This document shows positions 48,837 through 58,717 of a DNA stretch of 64,000 nucleotides, one piece after another. The position numbers and the translations under genes are program-made. Source of the stretch: Pseudoalteromonas phenolica (GTDB taxonomy: Bacteria; Pseudomonadota; Gammaproteobacteria; Enterobacterales; Alteromonadaceae). A model generated the notes under the pieces. That model saw only the letters and a program-made list of their open reading frames with translations. It ran no database searches and was not told the origin of the DNA. The stretch is taken from assembly GCF_005876835.1 (NCBI RefSeq), contig NZ_PPSW01000005.1:62001-126000 (forward strand), given 5' to 3'. How positions within the stretch are numbered: position 1 is the first letter of the stretch; every line of letters starts with the position of its first letter.

Positions 48837-51152
48837 ATGAGCACCACTTTAAAACAACGTATTATTTTACTGTGTGTCGGGCTTGTATTGCTTACGGCAA
48901 TCACAAGCTTAGCGAGCTTTTGGTGGTCGACCAATCAATATAATGACAAACAAGTACAACAGGGTATTAAAGTTGCGCAAAATGTTTATCAACAATACCT
49001 GAAAGCCAAAGAGCGCTTATTAGTAACCGCATCTACGGTACTGACTGCAGACTTCGGCTTCAAGCAAGCTGTGGCGAGTCGAGATCAAGAAACCATTCAA
49101 AGCGCGTTGTTTAATCATAGTAACCGAATAGACGCCGATATCATGCTGTTGATGGATCTAAAAGGCAATGTCATTGCGTCTAACAAAGAGGGCTTGGTAT
49201 TACCTAAAAACAGCCAACAACTCATGAAACAATTACTAGGTAATGGTAAAGAGTCGACTTTTATAGTGATTGATAATCAACTTTACCAAGCAATCATCTT
49301 GCCAGTAAAAGCACCACGCACCATTGCATTGAGTGTGGTTGGTTTTGCTGTCGATGAGAAGATAGCAACAGAGCTTAAAGAATTAACGGGTGTTGAGATG
49401 AGCTTCATTTCTCACGCTACGGGTCTAAAAGCCAGTTCAATTGAGCTACCAAATGAACAAAGCGATCTTCTAGCCTTCATTCATGGTCAGACAACAACAC
49501 GCTGGCTTTCTGATTACCCTGTTTTTATAAGTGCCGAAGTGCCTTTGCCTGCTTTATCGAGCAATCCCATTAGCGTTATTCTCAGTGCAAACCTAACAGA
49601 GCAATATGATGAATTTGATCAGTTAGTATTAAGCATCATTTTATTGTCGTGCGGTACTATAGTGCTTGGTTTTTTAACCAGTGGCTTCTTAGCAAATAAT
49701 TTGACGACCCCACTTCAGCATTTGACAGAAATGGCAAAGCGTTTTTCTAAAGGAGACTACAGTGCAGGTTTAACGGATCACAGCCCAAGTAAGGAGATCT
49801 GTGAGCTAGTAGATGCTTTTCAAGAAATGGGTGAAGACATTCAAGCTCGTGAGAAGCAAATTCGCTTTCAAGCTCAGCACGACCATTTAACGGGCTTTTA
49901 TAATCGCTCTGCGGCCCTAGAGCGCCTTTCGAAAAAGTTAAAAAGCGATCCTACCTTGTATTTGATTGCGATTGATATACGAGGCCTACGTCACATCAAT
50001 GACAAACTTGGTCCACGAGTCGGTGATGATTGTATTCGCGCAGTTGCCAAGCGTATTGAAGAAGTCACCAAAGATTCTAATGGTTTACATGCACGGATTG
50101 GTGGCGATGAGTTTTTAGTGGTTATGGAGCCAACAGTAGGTAGTACAGTTGAAGCCTGTGTCGCTAAACTCAATAAAGCACTTGTTAAAAGCTATATGAT
50201 CCGCAATTTAGATATTTCATTGCGTTTTAGCATGGGGGTAGTGATATATCCGGAGCAGGCTGATAACCCAGAAGACTTGGTGCGTAGAACCTTGATTGCG
50301 GTCGATACTGCCGCGCAAGATGGTCATGAGATTTATTATTATCAAGATGGTGAAGACGAAGAACATCTGGCCCGACTCAAATTGATTGATGAATTAAAGC
50401 AGGCACTTACGAATGATGATGGGCAATTGTTTATGGCCTATCAACCTAAGTTAAACTTAAAAACACAACAAATTGATAAAGTTGAAGCGCTGATCCGTTG
50501 GCATAAACCAGATGGGCAATGGGTCTCTCCTGAACTATTCATCGACCTAGCTGAGCAATCTGGTCTGATTGTAGAATTAACCCAATGGGTTGTGTCTACT
50601 GTTGTTAAACAAGTCGCTGAGTGGCAGCAACAAGGCATTACCATGAAAGCGGCGATTAATGTGTCAGCACAGGATATTGCCCATGATGACTTTTTCCCAC
50701 ATTTAGAGTCTCAATTAGCGTTATTTAAAGTACCTCCCGCACTCATTACGATTGAGCTCACAGAGCGTGACATGATAGAAAATGAAGAGAAAGGTATCGC
50801 TGCACTTAAAGCCCTAAAAGCACTCGGGGTGATGATTTCTCTAGACGACTATGGGGTTGGCCAAACGTCTCTCGGACGTCTTAAAATGCTACCTATTGAT
50901 GAGTTAAAATTAGATAAAGTATTTATTTTAAAACTTGATGAGTCACAGCAAGATCAACACATCGTACAGTCAACAATCACGCTTGGTCATCAGTTAGGCT
51001 TTTCTGTGGTTGCAGAGGGGGTTGAAAACTTAGCGTCTCTAAACCTACTCGATCAAATGCAGTGTGATTATGCGCAAGGATATTATTTAAGTAAGCCGCT
51101 TCCTTCTACTGAGTTTTTAAACTGGCTTGGGGATTATCATCAGGCAGGTTAA
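48837..51152 (+). CDS. Membrane GGDEF-EAL protein with HAMP domain
   Basis: A 771-residue c-di-GMP enzyme. Membrane spans at about 9-30 and 263-285 enclose a periplasmic sensor domain (about 35-258). HAMP follows at about 286-340, GGDEF at about 350-510 with intact GGDEF at 422-426, then EAL (about 520-765) with E550-A-L552 (EALIRW) and the metal/loop motif LDDYGVGQTSL. Both active-site sequences look intact, so it may make or destroy c-di-GMP depending on signal. Its ligand is unknown. A strong terminator follows. Confidence 0.92.
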   Translation: MSTTLKQRIILLCVGLVLLTAITSLASFWWSTNQYNDKQVQQGIKVAQNVYQQYLKAKERLLVTASTVLTADFGFKQAVASRDQETIQSALFNHSNRIDADIMLLMDLKGNVIASNKEGLVLPKNSQQLMKQLLGNGKESTFIVIDNQLYQAIILPVKAPRTIALSVVGFAVDEKIATELKELTGVEMSFISHATGLKASSIELPNEQSDLLAFIHGQTTTRWLSDYPVFISAEVPLPALSSNPISVILSANLTEQYDEFDQLVLSIILLSCGTIVLGFLTSGFLANNLTTPLQHLTEMAKRFSKGDYSAGLTDHSPSKEICELVDAFQEMGEDIQAREKQIRFQAQHDHLTGFYNRSAALERLSKKLKSDPTLYLIAIDIRGLRHINDKLGPRVGDDCIRAVAKRIEEVTKDSNGLHARIGGDEFLVVMEPTVGSTVEACVAKLNKALVKSYMIRNLDISLRFSMGVVIYPEQADNPEDLVRRTLIAVDTAAQDGHEIYYYQDGEDEEHLARLKLIDELKQALTNDDGQLFMAYQPKLNLKTQQIDKVEALIRWHKPDGQWVSPELFIDLAEQSGLIVELTQWVVSTVVKQVAEWQQQGITMKAAINVSAQDIAHDDFFPHLESQLALFKVPPALITIELTERDMIENEEKGIAALKALKALGVMISLDDYGVGQTSLGRLKMLPIDELKLDKVFILKLDESQQDQHIVQSTITLGHQLGFSVVAEGVENLASLNLLDQMQCDYAQGYYLSKPLPSTEFLNWLGDYHQAG

Positions 51153-51175
51153 ATTTGTTGAGTGATGATTAAAAT

Positions 51176-51202
51176 AAAAAACGAGCCGAGGGCTCGTTTT
51201 TT
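51176..51202. terminator. Bidirectional terminator between EAL gene and glycosyltransferase
   Basis: ACGAGCC-GAG-GGCTCGT with A residues before and T residues after; it can work for both convergent genes. Its right end touches the stop codon of the minus-strand gene. Confidence 0.92.
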
Positions 51203-51944
51203 ATTTTTGGGTGATTTTAGACAGGTCGGCTGAAATTTTCTTGCGCTGAAAATACATGTCTTTACGATGGCGGAAGTTTCGCCAAAAAGTACTTTTATTT
51301 GAATGTCGACCATTATTAACACTAGCAATGTCACTAATAAAAGACAGATCTTCATCAATAGGGTAGGGCTTAATCCCAGTAATATTTAATGAAACTTCAC
51401 TATGAAATTGTATATCAACATCGACAGGCCTAAAGAAGGGTTTTCTATTTAATAGCTTTTTGGCCCCATCTAGACTAAGAGCATATCCATTACAACAGTT
51501 CGGAACTTTTAAGTAGTTACCTAAGATATATTTATCGCTAAGTTTTACTTCATCAATAAATGAATTTTCGCAGTTATCTGACAACTTAACTAGATCCCAT
51601 CCTATTAATTTACCGATTTGTTGCATGACCTCAACCAAGTGTGGTTCAATTTTAATATCATCTTCTAGCACGATGCAAAAAGGGATGTTTTCATCACGCA
51701 TTTTTTCCCAAATACGCATATGACTAATGTAGCAGCCAATTTCACCCGGTGTCATATTGCGATGATGGCGTTTTAAGTTTAGCTCTGAGCTGTACCAAGA
51801 AGCGACTTCTTGCTCTGAGAGTGCTTTCCCAACAGTGGCTTCGAAACGTGTGCCTTCAAGACCGATAGCTTGCAATCGAGTTGATGTGGTGTGCCATCTT
51901 TCGATGCTACTGGCCATGTTGATGATAAAAATAGGAGGCTGCAT
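51201..51944 (-). CDS. Family 25 glycosyltransferase (LPS type)
   Basis: A 247-residue protein: IFIINMASSIERWHTTSTRL at the start, then MTPGEIGCYISHMRIWEKM and the acceptor/metal motif CIVLEDDIKIEPH match GT25, which includes beta-1,4-galactosyltransferases of LPS. The second half has NCCNGYALSLDGAKKLL and PVDVDIQFH, also typical. The basic tail (FWRNFRHRKDMYFQRKK) suggests membrane binding. It is cotranscribed with the GT9 gene (gap 11 bases), so it likely acts on the LPS core. Confidence 0.85.
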   Translation of the reverse strand: MQPPIFIINMASSIERWHTTSTRLQAIGLEGTRFEATVGKALSEQEVASWYSSELNLKRHHRNMTPGEIGCYISHMRIWEKMRDENIPFCIVLEDDIKIEPHLVEVMQQIGKLIGWDLVKLSDNCENSFIDEVKLSDKYILGNYLKVPNCCNGYALSLDGAKKLLNRKPFFRPVDVDIQFHSEVSLNITGIKPYPIDEDLSFISDIASVNNGRHSNKSTFWRNFRHRKDMYFQRKKISADLSKITQK

Positions 51945-51955
51945 AATTGACTTTC

Positions 51956-53020
51956 TTAGTTATTATTGTGTTTAGATAATAGCAATGTGGCTTCATCTAT
52001 GTAAGGTGTTTTAGATTGAATTAAAGGCAAGCTAATTTCAACAATTTGCTGTGCTGAAATATCTGTTACGAGCAGGTTTTCGTTAAGTTTTAGGCTGAGC
52101 TCAGCCGTTGCCGCGATAACATTAGGCGTTTTAGGTACTACTAAAGACCAGGGGCTAGTGCCTTGCCCCACAATGGCAACGCATGGCGTTTGCACTGCTG
52201 CTGCCATATGCATAGGGCCAGAATCGATGCTTATCAGGAGATCGAACGAAGCAATATGATCGACTAATTCCGTCAACGATGTTTTCCCCGTTAAATCTGT
52301 GCAGGTCATATTTAAACTATTTGCGTAGTCAAACAATTTTTGGTTGTCTATTTGTTCTGATTTATCACCAATTAGAATTAAGTTAGATAAGTACTGTTCA
52401 TTAAGTAAAGCAATTACCTGTTTTGCTTGTTCTACTGGGTAGTGGCGCGCACCTTTGTTTTTTCCACCAAAATACAAACCAATAATTGGCTTGTCGTTAT
52501 TAACGGTGGTGCTTTCAATCTCTCGATAAGTTAATTTGGGAATATTAAACTGCTCAAAACAGTCACCATGTGTTTCGTTAATTAAACGGCAATATCTGAG
52601 TAAGTAATGATGGTTTACATTCAAATTTAATGGATGGCTGAGAAGTGGTTTTCGTCCATTTTGTGCATAACCAATGATGGTTTTGATACCTGCAAGTCTA
52701 GCCAGTAGCGCTTCAGAGAAAGAGCCCCTAAATAGCACCGCCATTGAAAACTGATGTTGTTTTAACTGTTTGGCTAGGGAAAACACCGAAAGTTTGGCTT
52801 CACCATAACGTTCATCGGCAATCACTTTGATATTGTAATACTCATCGCGATCGAACAACTCAACCATATAGGGCCTAGCTAGCAGGTAAATTTCATTATC
52901 AGGGTAGAGTTTTCTGAGTAGCTCGATAGCAGATAGGGTATTTATTGCATCGCCAATAAATTTTGGTAGTACGGCTAAAATAGGGCCTGAAATAGCTTCT
53001 TTTTTAATAGCGTTAACCAT
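51956..53020 (-). CDS. Family 9 glycosyltransferase (heptosyltransferase-like)
   Basis: A 354-residue GT9 protein. ILAVLPKFIGDAINTLSAIELLRKLYP is the N-terminal donor-independent half; the C-terminal half has LILIGDKSEQ, DLTGKTSLTELVDHIASFDLLISIDSGPMHMAAA, the sugar-nucleotide binding block of WaaC/WaaF/WaaQ. GTSPWSLVVP in place of the WaaF-type GPTxPxRxxP fits. It should act on inner-core LPS at the cytoplasmic face. Exact sugar unknown. Confidence 0.85.
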   Translation of the reverse strand: MVNAIKKEAISGPILAVLPKFIGDAINTLSAIELLRKLYPDNEIYLLARPYMVELFDRDEYYNIKVIADERYGEAKLSVFSLAKQLKQHQFSMAVLFRGSFSEALLARLAGIKTIIGYAQNGRKPLLSHPLNLNVNHHYLLRYCRLINETHGDCFEQFNIPKLTYREIESTTVNNDKPIIGLYFGGKNKGARHYPVEQAKQVIALLNEQYLSNLILIGDKSEQIDNQKLFDYANSLNMTCTDLTGKTSLTELVDHIASFDLLISIDSGPMHMAAAVQTPCVAIVGQGTSPWSLVVPKTPNVIAATAELSLKLNENLLVTDISAQQIVEISLPLIQSKTPYIDEATLLLSKHNNN

Positions 53021-53092
53021 GGCGATTTTATTGTACTTGTGAAAATTGCCGTCTAGTATAGCCTGATTGATAGGTGCTTTGGGAGTGTAAGG

Positions 53093-53926
53093 GTGAAAAA
53101 CATCAAGTCCTGCGAATGGTTACAAGAAAACATTGAACACGTTCATGTTTTTGATGCGGGTATAGTGAATGCCGGTGAAAAGGGCGAGTATTGCCCTCAA
53201 GCAATTATCTTTGGCGCTAAACGATTTGATATCAAAGGGGCACTTTGTGCACCAGATGCAGCGCTTTCAAGTACTATGTGTAGCGCTCAGCAGTTTCAGG
53301 CTGAAATGCGCCAGCTAGGTGTGAACAATACTGACACTGTGATTGTTTATGATGATAAAGGTTTATTCAGTGCCGCACGCGCTTGGTGGATGTTGAAAAG
53401 CATGGGCTTTGATGAAGTGTATGTGCTTGATGGCGGCTTAGTACGATGGCTTGAATTGGGTTTACCTACTCAGGTTGAGTACAGCCAAGCTAGAACCATC
53501 GGTGATTTTGTGGCTCACCCAAAAGCGGGTTGTTTTATCGATAAGCAAGCGGTTCTCAATGCCATAGACGATCCTAACACCTTATTGTTTGATGCGCGCA
53601 GCTATAAACGTTTTACAGGCGAGGAGCCTGAGCCAAGAGCCGGAATGATTTCGGGGCATATTCCAAACAGTAAGAGTATGCACTATGCGAGTGTGCTCGA
53701 TGGCAACAAATGCTTAAAAGCGATTTCTGAATTACATGAAAGATTGAAAGCATTGGGCGTTGAAGGCAAGTCACTTCAATTTAGCTGCGGCTCGGGAATA
53801 ACAGCCTGTATTTTGGCCATGATAGCAGATGAATGTGGCTATCAAGATTTAGCTGTTTACGACGGCTCATGGTCAGAGTGGGGCAATGCCGAAAATAACC
53901 TACCCATTGAGACAGGCGAGGTATAA
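53093..53926 (+). CDS. sseA: Thiosulfate / 3-mercaptopyruvate sulfurtransferase
   Basis: A two-domain rhodanese of 277 residues. The catalytic cysteine is Cys232 in SCGSGITACILAM; the CGSG(I/V)T loop is that of 3-mercaptopyruvate sulfurtransferases (SseA). VIVYDDKGLFSAARAWWML and YVLDGGLVRWL mark the inactive N-terminal rhodanese domain, and MISGHIPNS the hinge. The start is GTG. Not clearly linked to the glycosyltransferase genes. Confidence 0.88.
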   Translation: MKNIKSCEWLQENIEHVHVFDAGIVNAGEKGEYCPQAIIFGAKRFDIKGALCAPDAALSSTMCSAQQFQAEMRQLGVNNTDTVIVYDDKGLFSAARAWWMLKSMGFDEVYVLDGGLVRWLELGLPTQVEYSQARTIGDFVAHPKAGCFIDKQAVLNAIDDPNTLLFDARSYKRFTGEEPEPRAGMISGHIPNSKSMHYASVLDGNKCLKAISELHERLKALGVEGKSLQFSCGSGITACILAMIADECGYQDLAVYDGSWSEWGNAENNLPIETGEV

Positions 53927-53950
53927 GTTACTACTTAACGAGAGCTCAGG

Positions 53951-54283
53951 TTACTTATAAGGGCAGTGGCGGCAGCCGTTGCCACAGCACTTACCTCGCT
54001 TTAGATGTGCCCAACGACTCATCACGAGTAAGCCATTTTCCATATCGTAATCAATGCCTTCAATAAACTGAGTGTCGTTCTGATAAGGTCGAGCGAGCGC
54101 AAGCTGATCCTTTATAGGCTTGTTTTTTATATCTTCGATGTAAGCTCTGATATTTTTTATTAAACAAGCGCGACACACGCAGCCAGGTGACTCAGAAATA
54201 GGTAGAATATTTGGCAGTGTCATACACCAGCAATCAGTATCGGCACTACATTTTAGACTTTGCTGGCATTGCGAGCAGTTCAT
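53951..54283 (-). CDS. Cysteine-rich CWC plus DUF5522 protein
   Basis: A 110-residue protein with two metal-binding-looking parts. N-terminal: CSQCQQSLKCSADTDCWCMTLP (CWC type). C-terminal: VMSRWAHLKRGKCCGNGCRHCPYK, the DUF5522 hallmark. Seven to eight further cysteines include GCVCRACL. The ATG at 54283 is favoured; an upstream one (54331) lies in the divergent neighbour's leader. Probable iron-sulphur or zinc protein; function unknown. It is in a short divergent pair with the following gene. Confidence 0.75.
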   Translation of the reverse strand: MNCSQCQQSLKCSADTDCWCMTLPNILPISESPGCVCRACLIKNIRAYIEDIKNKPIKDQLALARPYQNDTQFIEGIDYDMENGLLVMSRWAHLKRGKCCGNGCRHCPYK

Positions 54284-54310
54284 GAAGACGTTCGAATAAG
54301 AGAAATTTAC

Positions 54311-54649
54311 GTGAATAATAACATGACTCACCTAGAGGCGGTTAAAGCCATCGTTCACTTTTGTGAAAAGCGTTCAGATGCCTTTTCAGTCTTACTCTCT
54401 GCCTCGCAATCAGAGGTGGTTTATTGTGTCAGCAATCAAGATGTGCTCACTGTATTAGATAAAGTGCTTGGTAAGCAATTAGACATGGATGAATTAGAAA
54501 TGTGGGCACAGTTACTCGATATGCGAGAAGACATCGATACACAACAAGTGGAAGGCGTGTTGTATGCTTTAAGTAACCCTGAGCAGATGGGAGAGATTAC
54601 AATGGAAAAGATTCAGCAATTAAGCAAATTATTGGAAGCTAAAAGCTAA
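54311..54649 (+). CDS. Hypothetical small helical protein
   Basis: A 112-residue protein without recognised family. The GTG at 54311 has AAGAG 7 bases upstream; ATG at 54323 is the alternative. It is predicted helical and acidic (HLEAVKAIVHFCEKRSDAF, MDELEMWAQLLDMRED), no signal peptide. It ends in a short tandem repeat that crosses the stop codon. Expression not shown. Confidence 0.6.
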   Translation: MNNNMTHLEAVKAIVHFCEKRSDAFSVLLSASQSEVVYCVSNQDVLTVLDKVLGKQLDMDELEMWAQLLDMREDIDTQQVEGVLYALSNPEQMGEITMEKIQQLSKLLEAKS

Positions 54650-54658
54650 AAGCTAAAA
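54638..54658 (+). repeat. Tandem 7-base repeat at a stop codon
   Basis: GCTAAAA occurs three times in a row, covering the last codons and stop of the 54311 gene. Slippage could change the C-terminus or the distance to the following terminator. Confidence 0.8.
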
Positions 54659-54672
54659 GCGACTTAAAAAGT

Positions 54673-54698
54673 AAAAAGCAGCCTAAGCTGCTTTTTTT
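54673..54698. terminator. Bidirectional terminator before fbp
   Basis: AAAAAGCAGC-CTAA-GCTGCTTTTTTT, an almost exact relative of the astD terminator at 16024. It lies between convergent genes (54311 and fbp). Confidence 0.92.
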
Positions 54699-54721
54699 AA
54701 TACGTTAAACTTGAAGCCAGC

Positions 54722-55690
54722 TTATTTGTGATAAGCCAAACACGCTTCAACTTCGTTCTTTGAACCAAGAATTACCGCAACGCGCTGGTGGATGTCATTT
54801 GGTTGAATATCCATAATGCGCGCTTCACCAGTGTGCGCTAAACCGCCCGCTTGCTCTACTAGCATCGCCATTGGGTTTGCTTCGTACATTAAACGCAACT
54901 TGTATGGCTTTTCAGGGTTTTTAGTGTCAGCAGGGTAAGTGAATAAACCACCACGACATAGCACACGGTGAACATCACCGACCATGGCTGCAATCCAGCG
55001 CATGTTAAAGTTTTTACCACGAGGGCCTGTATCACCAGCTAGCAAATCTTGAATGTAGCTTTGCATAGCAGGCTGCCAATGACGCTGGTTAGACGCGTTA
55101 ATTGCGAATTCTTTGGTGTCTTCAGGAATTTTCGCAAACTCTTCAGTTAATAAAAAGCTGCCGTGGGTTTTATCAAGGGTGAAGATGCGTGTGCCTTTAC
55201 CCGTTGTAAGTGCGAGCGTCGTACATGGGCCGTATAGCACATAACCAGCAGCTACTTGCTGATGACCCGGCTGCATGAAAATAGCAGGATCAGCTGGATC
55301 TGCGTCTTTTGGCGCTTCCATGATTGAGAAAATCGTCCCAACCAGTGAGTTAATGTCGGTATTTGAAGAACCATCAAGTGGGTCAAACGCGACGATAAAA
55401 TCAGCGTCAGGGTTGCCCGCCACCGTGTAGTCTTCTTCTTCAGATGCAATCGCTTTTACATAGCCAGACTCTAATAAGATGTCTTTTAAAAGCTGATTAG
55501 ACAGTACATCCAGTTTCTTTTGTGTTTCACCTTGAATGTTTTCGTCTAATGTTGAACCTAAAACACCGGAAAGTGCGCCTTGGCCAACACGGAATGAAAT
55601 TTCTTTACAAGCCGCAAGGATAGTGCGGATCAATGAAACTAACTCTCTAGAACAACCGTCTTCAATTAACACCGGAGGAAGTCTACGCAT
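54722..55690 (-). CDS. fbp: Fructose-1,6-bisphosphatase class I
   Basis: The 322-residue enzyme removes the 1-phosphate of fructose 1,6-bisphosphate in gluconeogenesis. The metal site [10 protein letters not shown] and preceding [28 protein letters not shown], and the phosphate site [15 protein letters not shown] are present. The ATG at 55690 follows AGGA by about 10 bases; a longer frame to 55726 is less likely. Confidence 0.97.
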   Translation of the reverse strand: MRRLPPVLIEDGCSRELVSLIRTILAACKEISFRVGQGALSGVLGSTLDENIQGETQKKLDVLSNQLLKDILLESGYVKAIASEEEDYTVAGNPDADFIVAFDPLDGSSNTDINSLVGTIFSIMEAPKDADPADPAIFMQPGHQQVAAGYVLYGPCTTLALTTGKGTRIFTLDKTHGSFLLTEEFAKIPEDTKEFAINASNQRHWQPAMQSYIQDLLAGDTGPRGKNFNMRWIAAMVGDVHRVLCRGGLFTYPADTKNPEKPYKLRLMYEANPMAMLVEQAGGLAHTGEARIMDIQPNDIHQRVAVILGSKNEVEACLAYHK

Positions 55691-55850
55691 AGTAAATAGT
55701 CCTGATAACGTTATGGTCACAGCCAAGTATAGTGTGAGAGAAGGCTGTGTGCCGCGCTGAATTTTGTTTTAAATAGCTGCAAAACAGATTGGATAATTTA
55801 TACTGCCTTAATGACAACCACTTAAAACCTCTAATAACAAAGATAAGATT

Positions 55851-58277
55851 ATGCGAAAAATTGGATTTTTACCTGTCATATTCTCAGCTTTGCTGGGCAC
55901 TATGATAACCCAAGCGCACGCCGCAATTAAGTCTATTGATGAGTTTACTGAAAAGTTTAATCATTTTCCGGGTCATTACTCCTTCTATGCCGACACGCAA
56001 AGCGGCAAAATTTACCTTGATGTTGATAAGTTCAAGCAGCCATTTTTACTACAATTTAGCTTGCCGTACGGGGTAGGTTCGAATGATATCGGCCTAGATA
56101 GAGGTCAACTAGGCGGTACCCATATCGCGCAATTCGAGCGCTTTGGCGACAAAATCATGCTTCGTGCCTTAAACACTTATTATCGTGCGAGCTCAAGCAA
56201 CGCTGCTGAAAAGCAAAGTATCAATGAGGCGTTTGCTTCAAGTATTTTGCAAGGCTTTAAAGTTGTTGCTCAAGATAACGACAGTGTCTTGATTGATTAC
56301 ACGCCTTATTTGTTATCAGACGTCCATGGTGTAACCCGTACACTGGCAAACCGTAACCAAGGTAACTTTAGTTTAGATGCTTCGCGCAGTGCGGTATTTA
56401 TGCCACGCTCAAAAGCATTCGTAGATAACACAGAACTTGAAGCGGTCTTAACGTTTAAAGGCAGCAAGCCGGGGAAGTATGTTCGTCAAGTCAGTGCAGA
56501 CCCATATGCAGTGACAGTTCACCAACATCATTCTTTAATTAAATTACCTGATGACGAGTATCAACCTCGCCAATTCCATGCGCAATCTGGGTATTGGAGT
56601 ATTGAACATAAGGACTACTCGGCACCGCTGAGCGAGTCTATGCTGGTGCGTTATATTCCTCGTCACCGTTTAGCGAAAAAAGATCCAACGGCAGCGCAAA
56701 GCGAAGCGGTTGAGCCGATTGTGTATTACCTTGACCCTGGTGTACCAGAGCCAGTAAGAACTGCTTTACTAGATGGCGCACGCTGGTGGGAGCAAGCATT
56801 TGAAGCAGCAGGCTATAGCAATGGTTTCCAAGTGAAAATTTTACCAGAACATGCCGATCCTATGGATGTGCGCTACAACGTGATCCAATGGGTGCACAGA
56901 GCAACACGCGGTTGGTCGTATGGCTCGTCAATTATTGACCCGCGCACGGGTGAGATCATCAAAGGTCATGTCACATTAGGCTCATTACGTGTGCGCCAAG
57001 ATATCTTAATTGCAGAAGCGCTGGCAGCGCCTTTTGTGAAAGGTGATGAAGTAAACGCACATTTACAGAATATGGCCCTTGATCGCATTCGTCAGTTGAG
57101 CGCTCATGAGATTGGTCATACTTTGGGTATTGCGCATAACTTCTCGGCATCGATTAAAAACAGAGCATCAGTGATGGATTATCCGCACCCGTTGGTTGGT
57201 TTTGATGCACAAGGTCAGCTAGATATTTCTAAAGGCTATGCCAAGGGTATGGGCGATTGGGACATTCAAGCGGTAAAATATGGTTACAGTGATTTCAGCG
57301 GTAAAGACGAAGCGACTGAGCTTGCTAATATCATCACAGAAAACCACAAGAAAGGGTTTGAGTTTATTTCTGACCCTGATGCGCGCCCGCAAGGCGGTGG
57401 TCACCCGACCGCACATTTATGGGATAACGGTGAAAACCCTGCAGCAGAATTACTGCGAGTACTCGATATTCGTCAGCAAGCGTTAAACACATTCGGTATT
57501 AATAACATTAAAACTGGTGTTGCACTGTCTCAATTAGAAGAGAAATTAGTACCCCTGTTTTTATTCCATCGCTACCAGGTTGAGTCGGCTGTGAAGCTTA
57601 TCGCGGGTATTGATTACGATTATGAAGTACGCAGCGATCGTGCTGTTAAAGGTGCGCAAATTGTAGATAAAGCGACGCAGCAACAAGCACTATCGGCGAT
57701 GCTGAAAACCCTTGAGGCAGAGCAGTTGATGATACCTGAGAGCATCTTAGCGTTGATCCCACCTAAAGCATATGGTGAGCGTAAAACCCGTGAAAGTGTT
57801 TATGGTCGAACTGGCTTGGCCCTTGATGCCATGGCGCTACCGGAAGTGGCAGCAAACCATAGCTTAAAACTGCTATTAAATGCTGAGCGCTTAAATCGTT
57901 TATCGCAGCATGCTGCCAGAGACAATAAAAACTTTGGCTTGAGTGACCTAATGAATACGCTATACAGCAAGGTATTTGAAGCCGATAGCACAGTAGGTAT
58001 GACACAAAAACTAACTCAACGCGTGCAATTTTTAACTGCTGCACGATTAGCTCAGTTAGCCAGTTCAAATCAAGTTGAGCCAGAAGTACAAGCGCAGTTA
58101 CGCTTTCAATTGATGCGAGTAGCAAAACAGTTTGATCAAAGGTCGCTATTTAGCAATGTCAGTGAAGACACCGCATTCAGGCATGATCTTGCACGTCAAG
58201 TGAAAGCGTTTTTAGAATCAGGAAAGTGGCCAGAAGGCTTTACAGCATTAAAAATGCCGCCTGGTTCACCTATTTAA
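55851..58277 (+). CDS. Secreted zinc metalloprotease (metzincin-type; DUF5117/DUF4953-like)
   Basis: An 808-residue protein with a signal peptide (VIFSALLGTMITQAHA). The zinc motif HEIGHTLGIAHN is at His419, Glu420, His423, His429, followed by a downstream Met (SVMDYPHP), the metzincin Met-turn. The N-terminal third is the DUF5117-like beta domain. Family members have no well-known substrate. The two double-Gly peptide genes start 156 bases downstream, beyond a strong terminator. Confidence 0.88.
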   Translation: MRKIGFLPVIFSALLGTMITQAHAAIKSIDEFTEKFNHFPGHYSFYADTQSGKIYLDVDKFKQPFLLQFSLPYGVGSNDIGLDRGQLGGTHIAQFERFGDKIMLRALNTYYRASSSNAAEKQSINEAFASSILQGFKVVAQDNDSVLIDYTPYLLSDVHGVTRTLANRNQGNFSLDASRSAVFMPRSKAFVDNTELEAVLTFKGSKPGKYVRQVSADPYAVTVHQHHSLIKLPDDEYQPRQFHAQSGYWSIEHKDYSAPLSESMLVRYIPRHRLAKKDPTAAQSEAVEPIVYYLDPGVPEPVRTALLDGARWWEQAFEAAGYSNGFQVKILPEHADPMDVRYNVIQWVHRATRGWSYGSSIIDPRTGEIIKGHVTLGSLRVRQDILIAEALAAPFVKGDEVNAHLQNMALDRIRQLSAHEIGHTLGIAHNFSASIKNRASVMDYPHPLVGFDAQGQLDISKGYAKGMGDWDIQAVKYGYSDFSGKDEATELANIITENHKKGFEFISDPDARPQGGGHPTAHLWDNGENPAAELLRVLDIRQQALNTFGINNIKTGVALSQLEEKLVPLFLFHRYQVESAVKLIAGIDYDYEVRSDRAVKGAQIVDKATQQQALSAMLKTLEAEQLMIPESILALIPPKAYGERKTRESVYGRTGLALDAMALPEVAANHSLKLLLNAERLNRLSQHAARDNKNFGLSDLMNTLYSKVFEADSTVGMTQKLTQRVQFLTAARLAQLASSNQVEPEVQAQLRFQLMRVAKQFDQRSLFSNVSEDTAFRHDLARQVKAFLESGKWPEGFTALKMPPGSPI

Positions 58278-58287
58278 TTTTTAATTT

Positions 58288-58315
58288 AAAGAGCGCAAAT
58301 AAGCGCTCTTTTTTT
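58288..58315 (+). terminator. Terminator after metalloprotease gene
   Basis: AAAGAGCGC / GCGCTCTTT with a 6-base loop and T run. Confidence 0.93.
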
Positions 58316-58432
58316 ATGTTTAATTATCATTTTGCTTACTTGAGAAATATTCAATTAAATTCTTGCTAGCTTGTCCCCTTTTTGGTAGTTTCTTTTTTGA
58401 CCTTTAGGTCACACTCAATAAGGAAAGTCACT

Positions 58433-58621
58433 ATGAAATTGAAGTTAAACAAAAAGAAAGTAAAAAACTTAAGTTTAGATAACGCTCAAGTTGCTTTAGA
58501 AGCAACGCCACAAATCGCAGGTGGTGTGCCTGTGTTTGCAAAAACTGAGGTTTGCCATACAAATCCTTGCATCACAATTACTACTTTGCCACCAAGCTAC
58601 AGAAACGACTGTTTATCTTAA
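58433..58621 (+). CDS. Double-Gly leader peptide, core with three Cys
   Basis: A 62-residue peptide: leader MKLKLNKKKVKNLSLDN, then ...ATPQIAGG (31 residues), and a core rich in Thr and Pro with three cysteines (EVCHTNPC, NDC near the end). AAGGAAA lies about 8 bases before the ATG (58433). An in-frame longer version starting at 58382 has no ribosome site. The leader resembles the next gene closely. Ser/Thr plus Cys in the core would permit thioether formation, but no modification enzyme is present nearby. Confidence 0.72.
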   Translation: MKLKLNKKKVKNLSLDNAQVALEATPQIAGGVPVFAKTEVCHTNPCITITTLPPSYRNDCLS

Positions 58622-58717
58622 TAAGTCAAATAACAATACTATATTAATCAATTGGTTCTGATGGACCGAAAGTAAATCATCTACAGACACCAATCTCATT
58701 CATTTAAGGAAAATAAA

